Positions 45,988-55,885 of a DNA stretch of 64,000 nucleotides are shown here, one piece after another (the first letter of the stretch is position 1; the number at the start of each line of letters is the position of its first letter). The notes beneath the pieces are model-generated. The model searched no databases and had not been told where the DNA came from. It saw only the letters and a program-made list of their open reading frames with translations. The position numbers were made by a program, and so were the translations under genes. This DNA is from JBBDMC01 sp963775235 (GTDB lineage Bacteria; Pseudomonadota; Alphaproteobacteria; Rhizobiales; Kaistiaceae): NCBI GenBank assembly GCA_963775235.1, contig CAVZHY010000002.1:806001-870000 (forward strand). The letters are read 5' to 3'.

Positions 45988-47022
45988 TTGTGTCGACTGC
46001 CGAAATCGCTCCCCACCGATCTTGCCGCCGCCCATGCGATGATCCTCGCCGAGCGCGCCGCGCGCATCGAGGCGGAGACGCTTGCTGCCCGTGCAAAGGC
46101 GGTCAACTCCGGCACGGAGGCGCTGATCGCACGGCTGAAGCTGGAGATCGAGAAGCTCAGGCGCGAGCTCTATGGCAGCCGCTCGGAGCGCAAGGCCAGA
46201 CTGCTGGAGCAGATGGAACTGCAGCTCGAGGATCTGGAGGCCGACGCGACCGAGGACGAGTTGGCGGCGGAGCAAGCATCGCCCGTCACGACGGTGAAGT
46301 CGTTCGAGCGCCGGCGCCCGTCGCGCAAGCCGTTCCCGGAGCATCTGCCGCGCGAGCGCATCGTGATTGCCGCACCTGAGAGCTGCCCTTGCTGCGGCTC
46401 GATCAGGCTGTCGAAGCTCGGGGAAGACATCACCGAGACGCTGGAGGTGATCCCGCGCCAGTGGAAGGTGGTCCAGACGGTGCGCGAGAGGTTCTCGTGC
46501 CGGCAGTGCGAGGCGATCACCCAGCCGCCGGCGCCTTTCCATGTGACGCCGCGCGGCTTTGCCGGCCCCAATCTTCTTGCAATGGTGCTGTTCGAGAAGT
46601 TCGGCCAGCACCAGCCGCTCAACCGGCAGAGTGAACGCTATGCCCGGGAGGGGATCGATCTCAGCCTGTCCACATTGGCCGACCAGGTCGGCGCGTGCGC
46701 GGCGGCGCTGCGCCCGCTGCATGCGCTGATCGAGGACCACGTGCTTGCGGCGGAACGGCTGCACGGCGACGACACCACGGTGCCGATCCTGGCGAAGGGC
46801 AAGACGGTCACCGGCCGGGCCTGGGTTTATGTGCGCGATGACCAGCCGTTCGGGGGCACGGCGCCGCCGGCGGCACTGTTTTATGCCTCGCGCGACCGCT
46901 CGGGCGATCATCCGGAACGGCATCTGGGGCAGTTTACCGGAATCCTGCAGGCTGATGCTTATGCCGGCTACAACCGGCTTTATTCCCCCGATCGGAAGCC
47001 AGGCTTTCGACAGATGGGCTGA
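45988..47022 (+). pseudogene. tnpC: IS66-family transposase TnpC, C-terminally truncated
   Basis: About 344 residues of a transposase normally over 500. Visible: leucine-zipper-like N-terminus (LIARLKLEIEKLRRELYGSR), zinc-binding CPCCGS...CRQCEA, and the start of the DDE catalytic core (HGDDTTVPIL; QADAYAGYNRLYSPDRKPG). After DRKPG the IS66 sequence ends and FRQMG-stop derives from the adjoining sequence; the last catalytic Glu is lost. The start is unsure: TTG 45988 or ATG 46039. Confidence 0.85.
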
Positions 47023-47294
47023 CGCAACAAAGCCCGGAGGATGGTGGCTTCCTTGTCGCGGCTTTTCTTGTGAGGGGTTACCGACGCCCGATATCGCTCA
47101 ATGAGCTGGCCCAACGTGCACCCTTCAAGAACCTCCAGATTAGGGGGAAGGTCGTGACGATCAGCTTTGACCTCCATCTCTCTCGCCCAAGCCTGAGCGT
47201 CTGATCTGTGAATGAATGATCGACTGACGGGAGTTTGTCCCCTTCGCCTGATTTGGACTTGGTATTTGTCATTTCTCCTACGGATCGAAGGCAT
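46980..47294 (-). pseudogene. tyrosine integrase, N-terminal fragment
   Basis: The first ~97 residues resemble the N-terminal half of phage or island integrases of alphaproteobacteria: MPSIRRRNDKYQVQIRRRGQ, FIHRSDAQAWAREMEVKADR, TLGQLIERYRASVTPHKKSR, RALLRQPICRK. The homology then stops at the junction with IS66 sequence (near 47001), and the catalytic Arg-His-Arg-Tyr domain is absent. The gene starts about 105 nt from the 3' end of tRNA-Ala and in the same direction, the usual arrangement for an integrase of an element inserted at a tRNA 3' end. Confidence 0.75.
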
Positions 47295-47399
47295 GATCGA
47301 ACCTCTAGCTGTGACACACGTGTGACAGCCGAGGAATTGAACGATCTTTCCGTAAGGGTCCCCTTATGTATTACTAGTGACACTTCAGGGACTTAGGAT

Positions 47400-47475
47400 T
47401 GGTGGAGCCGAGGGGAATCGAACCCCTGACCTCGACATTGCGAACGTCGCGCTCTCCCAACTGAGCTACGGCCCC
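47400..47475 (-). tRNA. tRNA-Ala (anticodon CGC)
   Basis: A 76-nt cloverleaf on the minus strand: acceptor GGGGCCG/CGGCTCC with one G-U pair, D-arm GCTCAGTTGGGAGAGC, anticodon loop TTCGCAA (anticodon CGC, codon GCG), T-arm with GGTTCGATTCC, discriminator A and an encoded CCA. The adjacent integrase fragment suggests that its 3' end served as an integration site. Confidence 0.96.
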
Positions 47476-47625
47476 ATTCAGGTCGACGTCATTTAGGATT
47501 CGGCGCCCGAGCCTGTCAAGCAAAGGAGCGGTGCGGCGGCAGGGCTTGCGGTGCTTCGAGGCGGGCCTTAAACCAAGCCCGGTCGGCGCCGGACGGGCGT
47601 CACAGCCCTGGATGCGGAACCGCCG

Positions 47626-47907
47626 ATGTATTCGCTGCTCGCTCTGATACTGACGGTCATCAAAATCTACATCTGGGTCCTGATCGCCAGTGCCGTCCTT
47701 TCGTGGCTGATCGCGTTCAACGTGGTCAATACTCGCAATCAGGGCGTGGCGATGATCGCCGACGCGCTGTGGCGGCTGACCGAGCCAGCGCTGCGGCCGA
47801 TCCGGCGCATCCTGCCGGTGTTCGGTGGCCTCGACCTGTCGCCGGTCGTCCTCATCCTGTTGCTGGTGTTCGTGCAGAACCTGCTCGTAGAATACTGGCC
47901 GCGGTGA
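47626..47907 (+). CDS. YggT family membrane protein
   Basis: 93 residues with two TM helices separated by a conserved loop: IYIWVLIASAVLSWLIAFNV, ALWRLTEPALRPIRRILPVF, and DLSPVVLILLLVFVQNLL. The yggT-yggU order with GTGA overlap is widely conserved in proteobacteria. Family function is unclear; osmotic or cell-envelope roles have been suggested. Confidence 0.92.
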   Translation: MYSLLALILTVIKIYIWVLIASAVLSWLIAFNVVNTRNQGVAMIADALWRLTEPALRPIRRILPVFGGLDLSPVVLILLLVFVQNLLVEYWPR

Positions 47908-48218
47908 CGTGCTACCGAATCGAAGCCGACGCGATCGTCCTCAACGTGCGGCTGACGCCGCGAGCTGATCGGGACGCAGTCCTGGGCATCTCCGTGCTCG
48001 CCGATGGGCGTGAGGTTGCCAAGGTGAGGGTGCGGGCGCTGCCGGAAGCAGGCGCTGCCAATGACGCTCTGGTCACACTCATGGCGAAGACCTTCCGACG
48101 GCCAAAATCGGCGGCCACCATCGTCGCCGGCGCCGGCCACAGGCTGAAACAGGTCAGGATCGCTGGCGAGCCAAGCGAGCTTGTCCGGATCGTGGAAAAC
48201 TGGCCGATGCGGCCCTAA
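47904..48218 (+). CDS. DUF167 / YggU family protein
   Basis: 104 residues, starting at GTG 47904 within the yggT stop. The DUF167 pattern is visible: LNVRLTPRADRDAVLGI, VRVRALPEAGAANDALVTLM and a following basic segment. Small cytoplasmic protein of unknown function. Its stop overlaps the convergent GNAT gene by 4 nt. Confidence 0.9.
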   Translation: MTCYRIEADAIVLNVRLTPRADRDAVLGISVLADGREVAKVRVRALPEAGAANDALVTLMAKTFRRPKSAATIVAGAGHRLKQVRIAGEPSELVRIVENWPMRP

Positions 48219-48730
48219 CTCGCCCGCCCCCAGGCGAACGCGATTTTGGACAAAGATACGTCGCCGAATCGTTCGTTGGCGCGGGCGACCTTGCGGCCGC
48301 CGGCGTTGCGATAGAAGCGGCACGCGTTGTCATTGTCGGCCAGAGCCCACACCACCACTGTGTCGAAGCCGAACCGCGACAACTCGCGCCGCGCGGCCAG
48401 AAACAGGCGCGTGCCGAGGCCGATGCCCTGGTATTCCGGCTTGACGTAAATCTCGTAAATCTCGCCCTTCTGGACGAGATTGCGCGCCCGATTGGGGCCA
48501 AAAGTGGCGTAGCCGCAGATGTTGCCGCCGGCCTCCAGCACGAGAATGGCGGTGCCGCGGCGGATGGCGCGGTCCCACCAACGCGGGCCGCGGCGCGCGA
48601 TGATCCGGGCCAGTTCCTTGGCCGGAATCACGCCGTCATAGGCATAGCGCCAGGCCGCGTCGTGGACATTGGTGATGGCCTCGGCGTCGCGGGATTCCGC
48701 CCGCCTGACCCCGATTGAAAGGGTGCTCAT
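48215..48730 (-). CDS. GNAT-family N-acetyltransferase
   Basis: 171 residues. Acetyl-CoA-binding motif EIYVKPEYQGIGLGTRLF (Q-x-x-G-x-G/A-like pyrophosphate loop) and motif B around DNDNACRFYRNAGGRKVAR. The opening VRRAESRDAEAITNVHDAAW is typical of the broad GNAT superfamily. Acceptor substrate unknown. Confidence 0.88.
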   Translation of the reverse strand: MSTLSIGVRRAESRDAEAITNVHDAAWRYAYDGVIPAKELARIIARRGPRWWDRAIRRGTAILVLEAGGNICGYATFGPNRARNLVQKGEIYEIYVKPEYQGIGLGTRLFLAARRELSRFGFDTVVVWALADNDNACRFYRNAGGRKVARANERFGDVSLSKIAFAWGRAS

Positions 48731-48993
48731 GGGGCAAGATTACCACTGCGGAGCGGCGTGCAAAGAGAAACAGACGCCGCGGCGAAAGGTTTTTTTTACG
48801 GTGTTGCAGCCCTGCTGCGAGGCCCGTTGCGGTCGATGCGGGTCGCGCTGCGTCAGTCTGTGGAGAGATGAGGACACCCGGCCCGCCTCCCGTCAAATTT
48901 TAATCAAATCCCCAGGTGGCGCTTTGCCAATGGACAACATTTTCCGTCCTAGCATCGGGCCTCAGTATCAGAAGATTCGGCTGGAGGATCGGG

Positions 48994-49942
48994 ATGAAAC
49001 GCTCGCTGAGTGCGGTCCTGTCGTGGTCGTGCATTGCGCTGATGACGACGGTCGCCGGCGCGTCCGCCGCCGACTGGTCGGTGGTCCAGATGAGCGGCAA
49101 TGTCGCGGTCGAGGTCACCGGTGCGCGACCGGTGTCGCTGTCGACCGGCGAGACGCTTCCCCCCGGCGGGGTGCTCAGGACCGGCGCCAACAGCCGCGCG
49201 ATGCTGGTGCGCGACAAGGACCAGATGATCGTCGGGCCGAATTCGGTCGTGGCGCTGCCACCGGGGGCGAGCGACGCTGGGTTCACCCGGATTGTGGAAG
49301 CGGCCGGCGTGGTCGAGTTCGACGTCGAGCATCGCAGCGTCCCCCATTTCTCGGTGACGACGCCGCAACTGGCCGCAGTGGTCAAAGGGACCCACTTCGC
49401 TATCGGCGTGTTCCAGCAGCGGCGACGTGGTGAAAGTCGCGCGCGGTCGTGTGCAGGTAACGGGTCTTCAGAGCGGTCAGCAGGTCGACGTGGTGGCGGG
49501 CCAGGAGGCGACGGTGCGTCCAGGCGGCGTTCTGTCGGTGACCGGTCAGGGCGCGCTGGCGCCGATCCTGCAAGGCGCGCCGATGCTGGCGCCCGACGGC
49601 TCCCCGGAGACAGTGATCAACCAGGCGAGCGCAGACGGCGTCGGGCTGAGCGTTCCGGGGATCGCAACCGTGACGGCTTCGGATGGCGGCATCGGCCTTG
49701 ACGTCGGCGGCGGCCTCGCCGACGTGGGCCTCGACAGCGGCGGCGTCAACGCGAGCGTCGGCGATGTCGTATCGGTTGGGGTGGGCAGCGGCGGTGCCGA
49801 TCTCAGCGTAAACGGCGTCGCCAATGCCAGCCTCGGCAGTGGCGGCGCCAGCGTCAGCGTCGGAAACGCGGTCAGCGTCGGCATCGGCGGCGGCGGTATC
49901 AGCTTGGATCTCGGCGGGGTTCACGTCGGGGGCGGTCAGTAG
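48994..49942 (+). CDS. exported FecR-domain protein with Gly-rich repeat tail, frameshifted
   Basis: Signal peptide MKRSLSAVLSWSCIALMTTV to GASA; the start has GGAGG about 8 nt upstream. The FecR domain follows: LSTGETLPPGGVLRTGANSR, SVVALPPG, FSVTTPQLAAVVKGTHFAIG. At about 49411 the frame breaks; reading continues one base later as SSGDVVKVARGRVQVTGLQS and then VVAGQEATVRPGG. Skipping one T restores about 315 residues. The C-terminal third is an unusual Gly/Ser/Val run of near-decapeptides (SVGDVVSVGVGSGG; SVGNAVSVGIGGGG), which could form a beta-roll. The following gene is a CHASE2-EAL protein; FecR-CHASE2 pairs are common and suggest periplasmic sensing linked to cytoplasmic signalling. 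Confidence 0.82.
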
Positions 49943-50014
49943 GCCAGCCATGGCGACCAGCATGCAGCGCGCGCCGGCAGCCGGCGGTTCGACAGCCGCT
50001 GGCCGGCGCGCCAG

Positions 50015-52765
50015 ATGATCCGACGACTTTTCCCGGTCCTGCTGGTCGCAGCACTCATCCTTCCGATTGAGATCGGCGGTGGCTGGAGCTGGCTCGACAA
50101 CCACCTGATCGCACTGCGGATGCTGGCGGCGCCACGGGCGCCGACCGGCGACGCGGTGATCGTCGACATCGACGCCAAGAGCCTGCAGGCGATCGGGCGC
50201 TGGCCGTGGCCGCGCAGCGTCGACGCCGCCATCGTCGACCGCCTGCGTGAGCTCAAGGCCAACGAGATCGCCTTCGACGTCGATTTCAGCGCGGCGTCGA
50301 GCGAGGCAGGGGATGCGGCATTCGAAGCGGCCCTGGAACGCGCCGGCGGATCGATCATTCTGGCGGCGTTCTCGCAGAAGGCGACCACCGCCGGCACGTC
50401 CACGGTGATCAACCGGCCGATCGAACGCTTCGCCCGTCACGCGTGGCTGGCCAGCGTCACCGTCCAGCCGGATGCCGACGGCACCGTGCGCCGCATGGCC
50501 TACAGCGACGCGGTCGACGGACAACCATTGCCGTCGCTGGCCGCCATGTTCGGAGCCCGGGCCGGCGCCATCGGGCGCGACTTCATCGTCGACTTCAGCA
50601 TCGACGCGGACCGGATCGACCGGGTCTCCGCCATCGACCTGATCAACGGCAACGTCGCCGCCAGCCGGATCGCCGGCAAGAAGGTGATCATCGGTGCCAG
50701 CGCGGTCGAACTGCGCGACTTTTTCTTCGTTCCCGTTTACGGGACGGTCAGTGGCACGACACTGCAGGTCCTGGCCGCCGAGAGCCTGGCACAGGGACGC
50801 ACGCTGGCGCAGACCGGCCCGCTGGTCACCTACCTGTTGCTGGCGCTCATCCTGGCCGCGGCCGCCTTTTCCGTCGACCGCGTCCGTTGGACGGTGATCG
50901 TCGGCGGATTGGCCGCAGCGGCCCTGTTGCTGGAAGCGGGCGCCACAATCGTCCAGGCGCGTTTTGCCGTGGCGCCCATGACCGGCCTGGCGGATGTCGC
51001 GCTGGCGCTCATGGCCCTCGCCACGATGGCGCGCGAGATCGACTTCCGTCGCATTCTCCTGCTGATTTCGCGCAATCAGACCTTCAATACCCAGACCATC
51101 CTCGACCGGGTCATCGCCGACAACTTTGCCGGCGTGCTGGTAGTGGACGAGAAGGGAACGATCGTCGCCGCCAGCCACACCGCGGAGCAACTCCTGGGGG
51201 CGCGCGACGGCCTCGTCGGGGTCAAGGCGATTGACCGGCTGCCCGGCGAGATGACGGCATCGCTCAGGACCGCCATCGACGACCTCAAGGCCGACCGCTG
51301 GAAAGAGAAGGGCGTCCGCGACCTCGAGCACCCGCTGTCCGGCAGCCAGCGGCGTATCGTCGACTACGTGGTGACACCATCGCGGATGAGCGGCGGCCTT
51401 TCCATCGACGGCAGCAAGAAGGCTGACAGCTTCGTTGCCTGCCTGACGTTCTCGGATGTAACGGAGCGGCGGCTGGCGGAAGCGCGGCTGGCGTATCTGG
51501 CCCGATTCGACACGCTGACAGGGCTCGCCAACCGGAACCAGTTCGTGGAGCACGTGCAGCAGACGCCTGCCGGCGAATGCGCCGTCATCCTTGTCGGCCT
51601 CGACCGCTTCCACCGTGTGAACGAGACGCTCGGATTCACGGTCGGCGACATGCTGCTGTCGGCCGTGGCGCGGCGAATCGCCAAACTGCTCAAACCGGGG
51701 GACCTCCTTGCCCGGCTCGATGGCGACAAGTTCGCGGTGCTCGCCGTTGGCGCCGACGCGGAGGCCCGTGCGAAGGCGCTGGCCACGGACCTGATCGCGC
51801 GCGTCAGCGAACCGTATGACCTCGGACGCCACCGGCTGATCGCAGCCCTGAGTTTCGGCATCGTGGCGGCCGGAGACCGTCGCGACGCCGGCGAGCTGCT
51901 CAAGGCCGCCGATACGGCACTCCATCGGGCCAAAGCGAGGGGCGGCAACGACTGGGTGGTCTTCGACGCCGAGATGGCTGCGGGCGAGGGTGCCCGCCAA
52001 GGGCTCGAGGAGGAGCTGTGGGAGGCCCTGGAGCACCGGCAGTTCGAAATCTATTACCAGCCCCAGGTCGATCTCAGAGAGGGCAACATCATCGGCGTCG
52101 AGGCGCTTGTGTACTGGCGCCACCCGGCCCGGGGCCTGGTTGCACCATCGGATTTCATTCCGGTTGCCGAGACCATAGGCCTGATCGGGGCACTCGGGGA
52201 ATGGGTGCTGGAGCAGGCGTGCGTCGAGGTGGCGCGCTGGCCCGCGACGATAAAGCTCGCGGTCAACGTGTCGCCTGTGCAGTTCATGCGAGGCGACCTG
52301 GTCGGAGCGGTCAACCGGGTCCTTCGCAACTCCGGGCTGCCGGCGAAAATGCTCGATCTCGAAATCACCGAGTCGGTGTTTGTCAGCGAGCACGCGCGGG
52401 TCGACGCGACCATGGAAGAGATCCGGCGCCTGGGTGTCAGTTTCGTCCTCGACGATTTCGGCACCGGCTACTCGTCGCTAGCCTACCTGCGCAAATTTCC
52501 GATCAGCAAGGTCAAGCTTGACCGCTCCTTCATTACCGGCCTGCCGCTCGATCAGGAATCGGTCGCCATCGTGCGCGCGGTCTCGGCACTTTCGCAAAGT
52601 CTCGGCGTGCGGCTCAACGCGGAAGGCATCGAAAAGCCGGAGCAGGTGAGCTTCCTGCGGCTGCTCGGATGCGACGAGGGACAGGGATACCTCTACAGCG
52701 CGCCGGTGCCGGCCCGGCAAATCATTGCCAAACTGAACGCGTCGAACACGCGGCGCATGGCCTGA
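50015..52765 (+). CDS. CHASE2-PAS-GGDEF(degenerate)-EAL c-di-GMP phosphodiesterase
   Basis: 916-residue inner-membrane signalling protein. Residues ~30-270 are a periplasmic CHASE2 domain (VIVDIDAKSLQAIGRWPWPR; FDVDFS), followed by about three TM helices (YLLLALILAAAAFSVDRV and next), a PAS-like domain (ADNFAGVLVVDEKGTIVAAS), and a GGDEF domain whose signature is ARLDGDKFAVLA, so cyclase activity is probably lost. A C-terminal EAL domain carries GVEALVYWRHP, LEITESVFV, VLDDFGTGYSSL and KLDRSFI, with metal and catalytic residues retained. It should hydrolyse c-di-GMP in response to a periplasmic cue, possibly via the upstream FecR protein 72 nt away. Confidence 0.92.
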   Translation: MIRRLFPVLLVAALILPIEIGGGWSWLDNHLIALRMLAAPRAPTGDAVIVDIDAKSLQAIGRWPWPRSVDAAIVDRLRELKANEIAFDVDFSAASSEAGDAAFEAALERAGGSIILAAFSQKATTAGTSTVINRPIERFARHAWLASVTVQPDADGTVRRMAYSDAVDGQPLPSLAAMFGARAGAIGRDFIVDFSIDADRIDRVSAIDLINGNVAASRIAGKKVIIGASAVELRDFFFVPVYGTVSGTTLQVLAAESLAQGRTLAQTGPLVTYLLLALILAAAAFSVDRVRWTVIVGGLAAAALLLEAGATIVQARFAVAPMTGLADVALALMALATMAREIDFRRILLLISRNQTFNTQTILDRVIADNFAGVLVVDEKGTIVAASHTAEQLLGARDGLVGVKAIDRLPGEMTASLRTAIDDLKADRWKEKGVRDLEHPLSGSQRRIVDYVVTPSRMSGGLSIDGSKKADSFVACLTFSDVTERRLAEARLAYLARFDTLTGLANRNQFVEHVQQTPAGECAVILVGLDRFHRVNETLGFTVGDMLLSAVARRIAKLLKPGDLLARLDGDKFAVLAVGADAEARAKALATDLIARVSEPYDLGRHRLIAALSFGIVAAGDRRDAGELLKAADTALHRAKARGGNDWVVFDAEMAAGEGARQGLEEELWEALEHRQFEIYYQPQVDLREGNIIGVEALVYWRHPARGLVAPSDFIPVAETIGLIGALGEWVLEQACVEVARWPATIKLAVNVSPVQFMRGDLVGAVNRVLRNSGLPAKMLDLEITESVFVSEHARVDATMEEIRRLGVSFVLDDFGTGYSSLAYLRKFPISKVKLDRSFITGLPLDQESVAIVRAVSALSQSLGVRLNAEGIEKPEQVSFLRLLGCDEGQGYLYSAPVPARQIIAKLNASNTRRMA

Positions 52766-52772
52766 GCCGGCC

Positions 52773-54587
<1,815 letters not shown>

Positions 54588-54660
54588 TCAGGGGCTCGGG
54601 GGCTGGCGGGCGGCGCACTATAGGCAGGAGCACGGCAAACACAATCGGTGGCCGGTTGCA

Positions 54661-55779
54661 TCAGGTGGAGGCACGTTTGCGCGGCCGGCCTGACGGTTCG
54701 GACGCTTCCACGCCCTCGATCATCATGAATTCGGCCAGGTTCTCGCGGCTGATGTAGCCGACCAGACGTTTCTGGTCGTCGAGAACACCGACCTCGGCGG
54801 CGGAGCCCTCCTGCATGAGGCGCAGCGCCAGCTCCAGCGACTGGCCGGCGCGCACGGTCGGTACGTCGCGGGTCATGACGTCGAGGACCGGCGTCGCCGG
54901 GCCCGTCGCCTTCATCGCCTTGATCATCGCATCGCGGGAGAGAAACCCGCGCAGTTGGCCGGCGCCGTCGACCACGGGAAATTCGCGCTGGGTGGTGCGG
55001 ATCAGCGCGTCGGCGGCGTCGTCGACGGTGGCGCGGGGGCCGAGGCTCTCGAAGGTACGCACCATGGCGCGGTCGACGGGCACGCCCTTTGCGGCGGCGC
55101 GCATGCCGGCCTGTCCGGCTTCGCCGGCGGCGGCGAGGAAGACGAAAATGGCGATGAACACCAGGATGGCGTTGCCGCTCATCAGGCCCCAGAAGCCGAA
55201 CACGAAGGCCAGGCCCTGACCGATGCGCGCGGCGATCTCGGTGGCGCGCTGACGGCCGAGGCGGAAGGCCAGCAGCGCCCGCAGAACGCGGCCGCCGTCC
55301 ATGGGGAAGGCGGGGATCAGGTTGAAGGCCACGAGGATAACGTTGACGGTGACCAGTCGGGCGATGAACCCGCCCTGCGGGTTCTCGATGGTCGCGGCCG
55401 ATTGCAGGTCGAAGTGGCCGTGGAAGAGGATGATCAGCACGGCGGCGATGACGACGTTCACCAGCGGGCCGGCGACGGCGATGACGATCTCCTGGGCGGG
55501 GTCGTCGGGCATGCGGGAGAGCCGGGCTATGCCGCCGATCGGCCAAAGCGTGATGTCGGGGGTGGTGATGCCGTAGCGGCGGGCGGCGATGGCGTGGCCA
55601 AGCTCGTGCAGGACAACGCAGGCGAACACCGCCACCACGAACAGGACGGTGTCGAGGGCAGCCGCAGCCCCGCCCTCCATGTAGCCGGCGACGGCGAACC
55701 AGGCGAGAAGGATCAGAAACGTCAGGTGGATGCGGATCTCGCTGCCCGCAATCCGCGCGATGGTGATCGACCAGGACAT
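54661..55779 (-). CDS. site-2-type M50 metalloprotease with tandem CBS domains
   Basis: 372-residue intramembrane protease. HELGH zinc motif at about 58-62 in TM2-3 and the second metal motif FNLIPAFPMDGGRVLRA at about 152-167 are intact. About six TM helices are followed by two CBS domains (about 240-355: DAADALIRTTQREFPVVDGA; VPTVRAGQSLELALRLMQEG), which usually bind adenine nucleotides. The start at 55779 (MSWSITIARIAGSEIRIHLT) is the family N-terminus; a longer open frame upstream is antisense noise over the EAL gene. Likely cleaves membrane regulators; target unknown. Confidence 0.93.
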   Translation of the reverse strand: MSWSITIARIAGSEIRIHLTFLILLAWFAVAGYMEGGAAAALDTVLFVVAVFACVVLHELGHAIAARRYGITTPDITLWPIGGIARLSRMPDDPAQEIVIAVAGPLVNVVIAAVLIILFHGHFDLQSAATIENPQGGFIARLVTVNVILVAFNLIPAFPMDGGRVLRALLAFRLGRQRATEIAARIGQGLAFVFGFWGLMSGNAILVFIAIFVFLAAAGEAGQAGMRAAAKGVPVDRAMVRTFESLGPRATVDDAADALIRTTQREFPVVDGAGQLRGFLSRDAMIKAMKATGPATPVLDVMTRDVPTVRAGQSLELALRLMQEGSAAEVGVLDDQKRLVGYISRENLAEFMMIEGVEASEPSGRPRKRAST

Positions 55780-55885
55780 GTCCCGTCCTTCTGCCCTTTT
55801 CCGTTGGCGCCGGTGCTTCGCAATGTGGGTACGGGCGGTGTCGGGCGCAATCGGGCGGGGGCGAGGGCGGATCTCGCCCCGCAGC

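Larger units (their letters stand above)
45121..47001 (+). mobile_element. IS66-family insertion sequence, 3'-truncated
   Basis: The left end begins near GTAACCCTCCGGTGAGGGC at 45121, resembling IS66-type terminal repeats. Three genes tnpA, tnpB and tnpC follow in canonical order. The right part, including the tnpC C-terminus and right terminal repeat, is missing. Similarity stops near 47001, exactly where an integrase fragment on the opposite strand begins. The element cannot transpose on its own. Confidence 0.82.

Noticed and set aside
45859..46923. 354-residue minus-strand frame over IS66 tnpC
   Set aside because: Antisense of the transposase; Arg-rich without domains.
48731..48993. Possible small gene between the GNAT and FecR genes
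   Set aside because: The open frames encode unconserved sequence and end arbitrarily; the stretch holds a T8 run near 48790 but no recognisable element.
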